This document shows, piece after piece, positions 33,778-41,464 of a DNA stretch of 64,000 nucleotides. Under the pieces are notes generated by a model, which had not been told where the DNA came from, ran no database searches, and saw only the letters and a list, made by a program, of their open reading frames with translations. The stretch is from UBA6623 sp965248235 (lineage in GTDB: Bacteria > Acidobacteriota > Terriglobia > Bryobacterales > UBA6623), in assembly GCA_965248235.1 (NCBI GenBank), contig CBDFIU010000003.1, positions 434,001 to 498,000 of the forward strand, written 5' to 3'. The translations under genes and the position numbers were made by a program. The stretch's first letter is position 1; every line of letters starts with the position of its first letter.

Positions 33778-34185
33778 ATGGATACTCGCGAGAAAATTGT
33801 TAGCGCGGCCGCCATCGAAAGGCGCTTTTCGTCGACGGACCCTTCCGCGGCGCCCGCGCCAGTAGTAGCCAAAGGGTGGTTCGACATCTTGCGGCCCGAG
33901 CACGGCCACCGTCTCGCGGAAGCGCGCGAGGCGGGCGCGGCGCTGGTCGTCATCGTCTATGCCGACGAAAATCCCCAGGGCACCGTCCTCGACCAGCGCA
34001 CGCGTGCCGAATTGGCGGCGGGGCTCGAGGCGGCTGACGCGGCTGTTATTTGCGACCAAACCGAGGCCGACCCGCTGGCTCGGTCGTGGGGAGCGCGAAA
34101 GGTCGTCGACATCGATCAGCCGCCGCTGCCCGACCTGGCCGCCGAAGTGCTGCGACGACAGGGATCCGATGGGAACACTCCGTAA
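33778..34185 (+). CDS. Small HldE-type nucleotidyltransferase-like protein
   Basis: A 135-residue protein resembling only the cytidylyltransferase-like C-terminal domain of HldE/RfaE (ADP-heptose synthesis). KGWFDILRPEHGHRLAEARE keeps the G-x-F-D and HGH active-site elements, and ALVVIVYADEN matches the central strand. The later part (TEADPLARSWGARKVVDID) is short and the usual KG and substrate loops are not obvious. It sits between the two heptosyltransferases. It may make ADP-heptose with a separate kinase, or be an inactive homologue. Confidence 0.6.
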   Translation: MDTREKIVSAAAIERRFSSTDPSAAPAPVVAKGWFDILRPEHGHRLAEAREAGAALVVIVYADENPQGTVLDQRTRAELAAGLEAADAAVICDQTEADPLARSWGARKVVDIDQPPLPDLAAEVLRRQGSDGNTP

Positions 34186-35215
34186 GATTCTCGTCGTGCG
34201 GCTGGGTGCGATGGGTGATGTGATCCACGCTCTCCCCGCCGTCGCTCGACTCAAATCGAGCTTCCCCGATGCGCACGTCGCCTGGGCCGTCGAGTCTCAC
34301 TGGGCGCCGTTGCTTGACGAAAATCCGTTCGTGGATGAGGTCGTGCCGGTTGCTTTGGCCGCTTGGCGCAAAGATCCCATGGCCCGACTGACCTGGAAAT
34401 CTTTTCAGGGTTTTCGCCGTCGGCTGCGGCAGGCGAAGTTCGACCTGGCCATCGACTTTCAAGGACTGTTGAAATCGGCCGTCGTGACGCATTTCAGCCG
34501 CGCCGACCGCGTGTTCGGGTTCGAGAAGGAAATGGCGCGGGAGCGCATCGCCGCGTCGTTTTACTCGGATCGCACGGCTTCCAATGCCAAGCATGTGGTG
34601 GACCGGAATCTCGATCTAGCGACGGCGGTGGGGGCGCTGAACGGCCCGGTGACTTTTCCCTTGCCGCCGGGAAAACCCGGTCCGGCGCTGCCCGAGGGAG
34701 ATTTCGTCTTGGCGGCTCCGGTCGCGGGCTGGGCTTCGAAGCAATGGCCCGCGGAATACTACGCCGAACTCGCCGAGCGGCTGTGGGGCGATCGCCGCAT
34801 GCCGCTGCTGCTCGATTGCGCGCCGCAAGACGAACAATACGTCAAGCGAATTCGCGCGCGCTCGCCGAGCGGAAGCTGCATCGTGCATATTGCCTCGCTC
34901 GATGAACTGATCGCGGCCACCCGTCGAGCGCGGGCGGTGATCGGTGTCGACAGCGGTCCGCTGCATTTGGCGGCGGCGCTCGACCTGCCGGGCGTGGCGA
35001 TTTACGGGCAAACCGATCCGGCGCGCAACGGCCCCTACGGGGACTCTTTCACCGTGCTTAGGTCCCCGGGCGCGGAGACGTCTTACCAACGTGGCGAAGA
35101 GATTCATTCCTCGATGTCAAGAGTCCGCCCCGAGCAAGTCTGGGACGCTCTCGCGAATGCCTTGGACGCCCCGAGCCGCGCGAGCAGCGTCGCTCATACC
35201 GAGCCGCGACCGTAA
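34169..35215 (+). CDS. waaC: LPS heptosyltransferase I
   Basis: A 348-residue GT9 enzyme that adds the first heptose to Kdo. It begins MGTLRKILVVRLGAMGDVIH, has DLAIDFQGLLKSAV near 95 and DSGPLHLAAALDLPGVAIYG near 265-284. I start at ATG 34169, which overlaps the end of the small HldE-like gene by 17 bases; the longer frame upstream lies in shadow sequence. It completes the operon order waaA-lpxK, waaF, hldE-like, waaC. Confidence 0.92.
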   Translation: MGTLRKILVVRLGAMGDVIHALPAVARLKSSFPDAHVAWAVESHWAPLLDENPFVDEVVPVALAAWRKDPMARLTWKSFQGFRRRLRQAKFDLAIDFQGLLKSAVVTHFSRADRVFGFEKEMARERIAASFYSDRTASNAKHVVDRNLDLATAVGALNGPVTFPLPPGKPGPALPEGDFVLAAPVAGWASKQWPAEYYAELAERLWGDRRMPLLLDCAPQDEQYVKRIRARSPSGSCIVHIASLDELIAATRRARAVIGVDSGPLHLAAALDLPGVAIYGQTDPARNGPYGDSFTVLRSPGAETSYQRGEEIHSSMSRVRPEQVWDALANALDAPSRASSVAHTEPRP

Positions 35216-35272
35216 GGGGCCGTGAAAAATCGCGTAGCCACCCTCCCCGGTCGTACGCCGATTCGAATGCGG

Positions 35273-35430
35273 ATTCAGAGCCCTGAGCGCAAGCGACGGC
35301 CAAAGCGTCGCGAAGGTTTCGACTAGACGGAAGACCATGCCGAAGCGCGTGACGGTTCAGGAAGACGCGCCGCCGAAGCGCGTGACGATTGCCTGCTCGC
35401 GGCCCGTCGCTTGCGCTCTGGGCTCTGAAT
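35273..35430. repeat. Imperfect inverted repeat, MITE/REP-like intergenic element
   Basis: Within the 390-base gap after waaC, ATTCAGAGCCCTGAGCGCAA at 35273-35292 continues to 35301 and is mirrored by GCTTGCGCTCTGGGCTCTGAAT ending at 35430, with one mismatch and one indel over about 29 bases. The 16-mer GCCGAAGCGCGTGACG is repeated inside at 35339 and 35372. Outside it, GTGAAAAAT near 35222 has its complement ATTTTTCAC near 35479. Nothing coding is seen in 35216-35605. Confidence 0.65.
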
Positions 35431-35632
35431 CATAGGTTGCGTATTGTGTAGACCGGCGTGGAATTCGAGGGGCTCGGGATTTTTCACAGCCCGCGGGGAA
35501 GCGGTATATGACGCATCTCGGTCACCCCAACACAAGCCCCGGACGCATCCCATTTGCTAACAATAGAGTCTCCCCTCGGTTCCGGCCCAAGCGTCTCGGA
35601 ACCGAGTGATGCTTGCTCAAGAGGTACCGCCG

Positions 35633-36730
35633 ATGCGCCGCACCCGACAATACCTGCTCTTACTTATGGTGCTGATTTTTCCAGCGCCCTCAGCGCTCGA
35701 CGCCCAAGACGATGAGCGCCTCGGCGGCCGCGCGGCGCGCGAGCTTTATCGCCGCGTCGCCGACTTGATGGAAGCGACCTCGTTCGCCGCGCCGGAGTTG
35801 GCGCGCGCCGGGGCGCCGCTGATCGAGAACGCCCGCCAGTCGGCGCGGGCGCTTCGCGTCGGCAACACGCGCGAACACAGCGGTGTGCAATATCGCCTGT
35901 TGGCCAATGCGCGCATCTATCTGCAAATTGCCGACGTCGTTCCCAAGCCCACGTCGTTCGCCGAGGAAATCGGCGTGCAGCTCATCGATCTGCGGCGAGC
36001 GGTCGAGCGACTGTCCGTGCACTTCCGCGCAACGTTGGATCACAAGGAAAGCATTGTTCGCGGCGCGGACCGCGACCAATTGGAGCGCTATGCCGAGGAT
36101 AATTCTCAACTCAGGGGAGCCGGCGCGGTCGAAAATCGAGTGGTCTTCTTCGGCGATTCGATTACCGACGGCTGGCCGCTCAACCAATACTTCCCCGACA
36201 AGCCCTACGTCAATCGCGGCATCAGCGGTCAGATCACCAGCCAAATGCTGGCCCGCATGCAAGCCGATGTGATTGCGCTTCAGCCGTCCGTTGTCGTCAT
36301 TCTCGCCGGGACGAACGACTTGGCCCGCGGCGTTCCTTTCGACACGATTAAGAACAACCTGAGGATGATCGCTTCACTGGCCTCCGCGCACGGGATTACG
36401 CCCGTATTCTCGTCCGTCTTGCCCGTCAGCGATCATCACAAGCAGAACGACCCGAACTACGCGAGGTCCGCCCTACGGCCGCCGCGCGATATCCTGTCGC
36501 TCAATCGTTGGATTCGTGATTTCTGCACCGAACGCGGGCTGATCTATCTCGACTACCACTCGAAGATGATCGACGCCGAGGGGCAACTGCGAGCCGAATT
36601 GGCCGAAGACGGCTTGCATCCTAACGAGCAGGGATACAAGGTGATGGGTTCGCTCGCGCAGGCCGCGATCGGGACCGCCATCCAGTCTCGGGGGAAGAAG
36701 AAAAAGAAGAAACGCTTGGGGCTGTTCTAG
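35633..36730 (+). CDS. Secreted GDSL/SGNH lipase-esterase family protein
   Basis: A 365-residue exported hydrolase. A signal peptide (RRTRQYLLLLMVLIFPAPSA) is followed by a helical domain of about 140 residues, then an SGNH domain with block I GDSITDGWPL near 187, block III LAGTNDLARG near 235 and block V DGLHPNEQGY near 335 holding the Asp-x-x-His pair. The C-terminus is a Lys run (KKKKKK). Start taken at 35633 rather than 35606 because the signal peptide begins there. The substrate may be an acetylated glycan. Confidence 0.85.
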   Translation: MRRTRQYLLLLMVLIFPAPSALDAQDDERLGGRAARELYRRVADLMEATSFAAPELARAGAPLIENARQSARALRVGNTREHSGVQYRLLANARIYLQIADVVPKPTSFAEEIGVQLIDLRRAVERLSVHFRATLDHKESIVRGADRDQLERYAEDNSQLRGAGAVENRVVFFGDSITDGWPLNQYFPDKPYVNRGISGQITSQMLARMQADVIALQPSVVVILAGTNDLARGVPFDTIKNNLRMIASLASAHGITPVFSSVLPVSDHHKQNDPNYARSALRPPRDILSLNRWIRDFCTERGLIYLDYHSKMIDAEGQLRAELAEDGLHPNEQGYKVMGSLAQAAIGTAIQSRGKKKKKKRLGLF

Positions 36731-36783
36731 CCGGGGCGGCGGAAAGGGCCGCCCCTCGGAACTTCACTTCAATCGCCGGGCCG

Positions 36784-38214
36784 CTACGCTTTTCTCCCCT
36801 TCGAGCTTTCGGTCAGCTTGCCGCCCACGCCCATCTCCTCGATCTCGGAGAAATGCACCTTGCGTTCGTCTTCCATGCACTTCTGGGACAGCATGACGGC
36901 GATGGAATCTTGTAAGCCGACTTCGATATCGGCGTTGGGCCGGCCGCCGTCGCGCGCGTCGAGCAAGAAGCGCTCGAGTTCCTTGTATTCGGGGTCTTTG
37001 TCTTCGGAAGGCACCATGATGCCCTTCTGGTAGAGCCAGCGTTTGGCGAACTCCATCTCCTTCTCGACGAAGCCCACATCGGGAGAATCGAGGTCCTTGA
37101 TGCCCGGAACGATCGGCAGCCCTTCGCCTTGCTCGAGGCTGTCGGCCACGGTTGCGCCGGCAACCCATTCTTCCTCGTCTCCCTTCTTCTTCTCGCCCAT
37201 GCGGACTTTCATCGGGTCGCGGAACCACATGCCGTCGCCGTAGGGAATCAGCGTGATTTCGATCGACCCTTCGGTCCCCATGATGATCTCGCGGCAACCG
37301 TCGCCGGGGACGCGCCGCCCCTCGATGTGGCGGTTCGTCATGATCGCGCTATAGAGCAGCTTGCGGCCTTCCGGGTACTCGAAAATGAGCTGGATGTTGT
37401 CGTAGATGTCGCGGCCGTCTTTCCAGTAGTCGAGTCCGCCGACGCCCATCACGGAAGTCGGGACGGCATCGAGCATCCAGTCGGCGACGTCGACTTGGTG
37501 CGACATCAACTCCGCGCACAACCCGCCCGAGTATTTCTTATAAAGCCGCCAGTTGAGCTGTTCCTCGAGTGCTTCGTTTTTGACCTTGCGCCGCCAGTTG
37601 GTGTTGCGGTGCCACTGGGCGTGAATGTGCGTGACTTCACCGATCGCGCCGGAGTCAATGATCTTCTTCGCGGCGTGATAAAAGTCACTGTAGCGGCGTT
37701 GCAGCCCGACTTGAATCACCTGGTCGGGATATTTCTCGTGCAGCTCGCGCAGCGCGTGCACCTCTTCAGGCCGAAAGACCAGCGACTTCTCGCAAAAGAC
37801 GTGTTTCCCGGCCTCGAGCGCGTCTTTCATGATCGGGTAGTGCATGAACAGCGGCGTCGTGATGAAGACGGCTTGGATATCCTTGCGGTCGAGGACCTCG
37901 CGGTAGTCGCTGTAGGTATCGGGAGGAGTCTCCGAGTCCTTGAAGATTTTCAGCGCGCGCTTGAGGTTCTTCTCATAGATGTCGCACAGCGCCACGCAGC
38001 GGCCCGCGTCGATGTTGACCAGGTGCCGCTTGAGTAGGCGTCCGCCGCGGCTGCCGGGTCCGATGAAGCCGTAGTTGATGGGCTCGGTGGCGGCTTTCGC
38101 GGTGAGAATGCCGGGGACGGCTTGGGCCTTGGGCAACACGGCGGCCATGGCGGCGCCGGCTACTCCCGCTGATTTCACGAAACTTCTGCGGTTGACGTTG
38201 TTGCTTGAGGGCAA
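36784..38214 (-). CDS. Tat-exported Gfo/Idh/MocA family oxidoreductase
   Basis: A 476-residue NAD(P)-dependent sugar oxidoreductase-like protein with a twin-arginine signal (NRRSFVKSAGVAGAAMAAVL). The Rossmann segment is YGFIGPGSRGGRLLKRHLVN, followed by FCEKSLVF (the E-K-P-type motif) and a typical C-terminal alpha/beta domain (LCAELMSHQVDVADWML). Such exported forms are abundant in Acidobacteria and Planctomycetes, where they are linked to glycan breakdown. It stands alone and is convergent with the GDSL gene. Confidence 0.85.
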   Translation of the reverse strand: MPSSNNVNRRSFVKSAGVAGAAMAAVLPKAQAVPGILTAKAATEPINYGFIGPGSRGGRLLKRHLVNIDAGRCVALCDIYEKNLKRALKIFKDSETPPDTYSDYREVLDRKDIQAVFITTPLFMHYPIMKDALEAGKHVFCEKSLVFRPEEVHALRELHEKYPDQVIQVGLQRRYSDFYHAAKKIIDSGAIGEVTHIHAQWHRNTNWRRKVKNEALEEQLNWRLYKKYSGGLCAELMSHQVDVADWMLDAVPTSVMGVGGLDYWKDGRDIYDNIQLIFEYPEGRKLLYSAIMTNRHIEGRRVPGDGCREIIMGTEGSIEITLIPYGDGMWFRDPMKVRMGEKKKGDEEEWVAGATVADSLEQGEGLPIVPGIKDLDSPDVGFVEKEMEFAKRWLYQKGIMVPSEDKDPEYKELERFLLDARDGGRPNADIEVGLQDSIAVMLSQKCMEDERKVHFSEIEEMGVGGKLTESSKGRKA

Positions 38215-38349
38215 TGGAAACTCCTTGGTGTTGGGATGCGGCTCGACAATCTCCCTTTGAGTATTCTACGGCTCGCGTGGGGGCGGAAGCAAACGTTCGA
38301 CTCGTCGCGGTGGTGAGCTTCGGAAGTGTCGCGGTTTGAGGGCTTGGCC

Positions 38350-38463
38350 CTACACCAGAGCCTCTTCGATCAACTTGCCGCCGTTGACCGTGGCGCGCTC
38401 GGAGCGGCCGTTGTGGAAGTAGGTCAGGTCGAGGTGATCCAGCCCCAACTGGTGCATGATCGT
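38350..38463 (-). pseudogene. 3' remnant of a second DUF1501 gene
   Basis: 114 bases (38 codons with stop) encoding the last part of a DUF1501 protein, ending GGKLIEEALV-stop. It is nearly identical to 39982-40095, the 3' end of the intact DUF1501 gene 1.6 kb away in the same orientation. The similarity ends abruptly at 38463, seven bases before the stop of the sulfite-oxidase-like gene. The rest of this copy is gone. Confidence 0.8.
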
Positions 38464-38470
38464 TCCACGC

Positions 38471-39240
38471 TCAGATACCCGCGTACCACGACCACCCGTT
38501 TTGAATCAGTCCAACTTTCCCAAAATCCTCGAGCTCGTTGTTGACCACGATGCGCCGGAGATACTTCACGCTCTTATAACCCATCTGCTTCTCCACGCGG
38601 AGGCGCACTGGCGCACCGTGAGCAATCGACAGATCCCGTCCGTTCATGCCATAGGCGAGGATCGTCTGCGGGTGCAGGGCATCCACCATATCGATGCTGT
38701 CGGGGAATACATCGAACGTGTAGAAATTCACGAAACGCGCGCTCGGCAGCGCTCCCGCGGCCTCGAGCACACGACGCAACGGCACGCCGGTCCATTCGCC
38801 GATGGCCGACCAGCCTTCCTCGCACGCGTGCCGGGTGATCTGCGTCCGCGAAGGGAACCGCTTGAGGTCCGCGAGCGAGTAGACTCCCGGCCGGGCCACG
38901 AGGCCTTCGATCGAGAGGCGCCAGTCGGCGAATGCGCCTTCCCGCAAGCGCTCGTAGGTCGGCCCATGCGTCGTGCTGTGGAAACGCCCGTCCGGGTCCG
39001 CGGGATCCGTCGTGCCGTTGGCGGGAAACGAAGAGATGTCCTTGGGACTGTATTCTCTCGCCAGTGACTGCCCGGGCAACAGCGTGCGATGGGCCGTGTA
39101 GGTGAGGACGTCGCCCATGCGCAGAATGTTGCCGTAGGTCGGAGGCAGTTCCTTGCTACATCCCGAAAGAGGAGTCCGCCCCCGCCGGCGAGTCCGGTGA
39201 CGATTGCCTTGCGGCGGGTGATCAGTGGGTTGGTTTTCAT
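38471..39240 (-). pseudogene. Sulfite-oxidase-like molybdopterin protein, frameshifted
   Basis: From ATG 39240 the frame gives a Tat signal (MKTNPLITRRKAIVTGLAGG), then runs out of frame after GGGLLF near 39170. One missing base there would restore SGCSKELPP and join the frame starting LRMGDVLTY. The main part is an oxidoreductase molybdopterin-binding domain (SLADLKRFPSRTQITRHACE with the Moco-ligand Cys; SIAHGAPVRLRVEKQMGY; ending NGWSWYAGI). It is likely an exported redox enzyme paired with the cytochrome b upstream. Inactive as read, unless the frameshift is a sequence error. Confidence 0.8.
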
Positions 39241-39241
39241 G

Positions 39242-39857
39242 CTATTCCCCGAAGGTCATGGCGCGCATTTGGCGCTTGAATCCGGACTTGATGATCATCA
39301 CCACGTGCACGAGCGATGACCGCGCAGTAGGCGCACTTTTGCAGCAGCCCATATTGGGGTCCTCCGGTCGGGGCCCGAATCCGCAGGCGCAGGTGCCTCT
39401 TCACGTCCTGCCAGAGCCGGCTTGGAGTGAACTCGCCGGCACGGGGTACGAGCCGGCGCCATAGATGGCCGCTGCCAACTCCGGCGAGAAGATAGACCGC
39501 GCCGGCCCCAACGAGAAACCAGGCGGCCAAAAAATGCAGGCTCCGCCCCCATCCGTTCTCGTTCAAAATTTCGTAGGTCCGGATCGCACTGACAGGAGAA
39601 TCCGAATCAGCGAAAAAGGGGACACTCTGTTCCCATCCGCCGTGCTGGTAGTTTCGGCTGATGGGCAGTTCGAAAAGCGCCGGAGTCAAATCGTTCCCCA
39701 CCTCACCCCAGTAGAGTCGCGGGTGGGTCATCAAGATCACAAAGCCGCTGAAGGCCAGTGTCAAGAAGCTCGCGGTCACGATCCAGTGAGAGATCCTGGC
39801 CCAGCGCGTATGCCGGGTCGTGTCCATCGGCACTTGTGCTTGTGGTGATTCGTCCAT
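39242..39857 (-). pseudogene. Cytochrome b561-type subunit with internal deletion
   Basis: A di-haem cytochrome b of the formate dehydrogenase/DUF4405-like group: WARISHWIVTASFLTLAFSG with the first haem His near residue 20, RSLHFLAAWFLVGAGAVYLL, and the marker GLLQKCAYCAVI. Directly after this the frame breaks. One base on, the other frame gives LVHVVMIIKSGFKRQMR and MTFGE-stop, the family's usual ending. The segment that would hold the third and fourth membrane helices is missing. It would have been the membrane partner of the molybdopterin protein. Confidence 0.7.
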
Positions 39858-39981
39858 GCGTTTCACTAAGCGTAGTGCGGCATGAATTGTGTAACCGGAA
39901 TTTCCGATTTGGACGCCCGGCTCGCACAGAGTACACCACCTGCCTTCCGGCAGACAAAAAACTTTTCGCCCGGGCCGGTCG

Positions 39982-41427
39982 TTACGCCAAGGCTTCTTCG
40001 ATCAGCTTGCCGCCGTTGACCGTGGCGCGCTCGGAGCGGCCGTTGTGGAAGTAGGTCAGGTCGAGGTGATCCAGCCCCAATTGGTGCATGATCGTCGCGT
40101 GGATGTCGTGGACGTGATAGGGCTTTTCGATGGCCCGGAAACCCAGCTCGTCGGTCGCGCCGATCGCTTGGCCGCCCTTGATGCCGCCGCCGGCCATCCA
40201 GGTGGTGAAGCCCCAGGGATTGTGGTCGCGCCCGATGCCCTTTTCGTTGAAAGGCGTGCGTCCGAATTCGCCGCCCCACACGACCAGAGTCTCATCGAGC
40301 AGCCCGCGGGCTTTCAGATCAGTCAGCAGGCCGGCGATCGGTTTGTCCGAGACCTTGCACCACTTGTTGTGGTTGCCCTCGAGGTCTTCGTGGGCATCCC
40401 AACCGCTGCCGCTGCCGCAGTAGACTTCTACGAAGCGCACCCCGCGCTCGACTAATCGCCTAGCCAGCAGACAGTTTGTGCCGAACTTCTCGGTCTCCTC
40501 TTCGTCCATGCCGTAGAGCTTTTTCGTCAGCGGCGTCTCGCTTTCGAGACCGACCGCTTCGGGCGCGGCCGATTGCATGCGATAGGCCAGTTCGTACGAT
40601 TCAATGCGCGCCTCGAGGTCGCTGTCCTCGGGGCGATCCTCGGCATGGTGCCGGTTGATCGTTGCCAGGAAATCGAGCTTGCCGCGTTGTTGGGTCATGT
40701 CGACCGAGTCGGGCAAGTCGAGGTTGAGAATGGGCGGACCTTCGCGTTGGAAGGGCGTGCCTTGGTAGGTCGCCGGCAGGAAGCCCGAGCTCCAGGTCTT
40801 CGCGCCGCCGGTGACGCCCTTGTAGTCGGTTAGCACGCAAAAGGTCGGCAGACTCTTGTTCGCACTCCCGAGCCCATAGGTCACCCATGCGCCCAGCGAC
40901 GGACGTCCGGCGAGGATCGAGCCTGTATTCATCTGACTCACCGAGCCCACATGGTTGAGGCCGTCGGCGGTGCAGGAGCGAATCACGGCAAGATCGTCGA
41001 CATGCTCGGCGACATTCCAATACCAATCGGAAACCCACAGCCCGCTCTCGCCGAATTGGTTCCAGCGGCGTTGAGAGGGCATCAGGGTATTGCCCGCCGT
41101 CCCCATCGCGGTGATCGGACGCGGAAACGACGGCGGCATCGGTTGCCCCGCCAACTTATCGAGCATTGGCTTGGGGTCGAACAGATCGACGTGGCTCGGG
41201 CCGCCTTCCATGAAGAGCCAAATCACCGACTTCGCCTTCGGCGGGTGGTGCGGCTGTTTCGGCGCCAGGGAATTCTCGTACGCTTCGGCGGCCAAGCCCC
41301 TCGGGATCAGCCCGCCGTCATTGAGTAAATGGCCCAGCGCGATGCCGCCCAGGCCGCTGCCGGCTTTCGTGAGAAAATCGCGCCGCGAACGGACCGGACG
41401 CTTGTGAGGCTGTTGCGTATTGGGCAT
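39982..41427 (-). CDS. DUF1501 Tat-exported protein
   Basis: A 481-residue DUF1501 protein (sulfatase-like fold) with a twin-arginine signal, RSRRDFLTKAGSGLGGIALG. Marker segments are VIWLFMEGGPSHVDLFDPKP, CTADGLNHVGSVSQMNTGSI and LVVWGGEFGRTPFNEKGIGR, with metal-binding-type Asp/His residues. DUF1501 and DUF1549/1553 genes are nearly always paired in Planctomycetes and Acidobacteria and act in the envelope; the reaction is unknown. I start at 41427 because the earlier Met at 41487 lies before the Tat motif with no support. Confidence 0.88.
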   Translation of the reverse strand: MPNTQQPHKRPVRSRRDFLTKAGSGLGGIALGHLLNDGGLIPRGLAAEAYENSLAPKQPHHPPKAKSVIWLFMEGGPSHVDLFDPKPMLDKLAGQPMPPSFPRPITAMGTAGNTLMPSQRRWNQFGESGLWVSDWYWNVAEHVDDLAVIRSCTADGLNHVGSVSQMNTGSILAGRPSLGAWVTYGLGSANKSLPTFCVLTDYKGVTGGAKTWSSGFLPATYQGTPFQREGPPILNLDLPDSVDMTQQRGKLDFLATINRHHAEDRPEDSDLEARIESYELAYRMQSAAPEAVGLESETPLTKKLYGMDEEETEKFGTNCLLARRLVERGVRFVEVYCGSGSGWDAHEDLEGNHNKWCKVSDKPIAGLLTDLKARGLLDETLVVWGGEFGRTPFNEKGIGRDHNPWGFTTWMAGGGIKGGQAIGATDELGFRAIEKPYHVHDIHATIMHQLGLDHLDLTYFHNGRSERATVNGGKLIEEALA

Positions 41428-41464
41428 GGTGAACTTCCCTTGTATCGCCGCATCTCTGTTGAAC

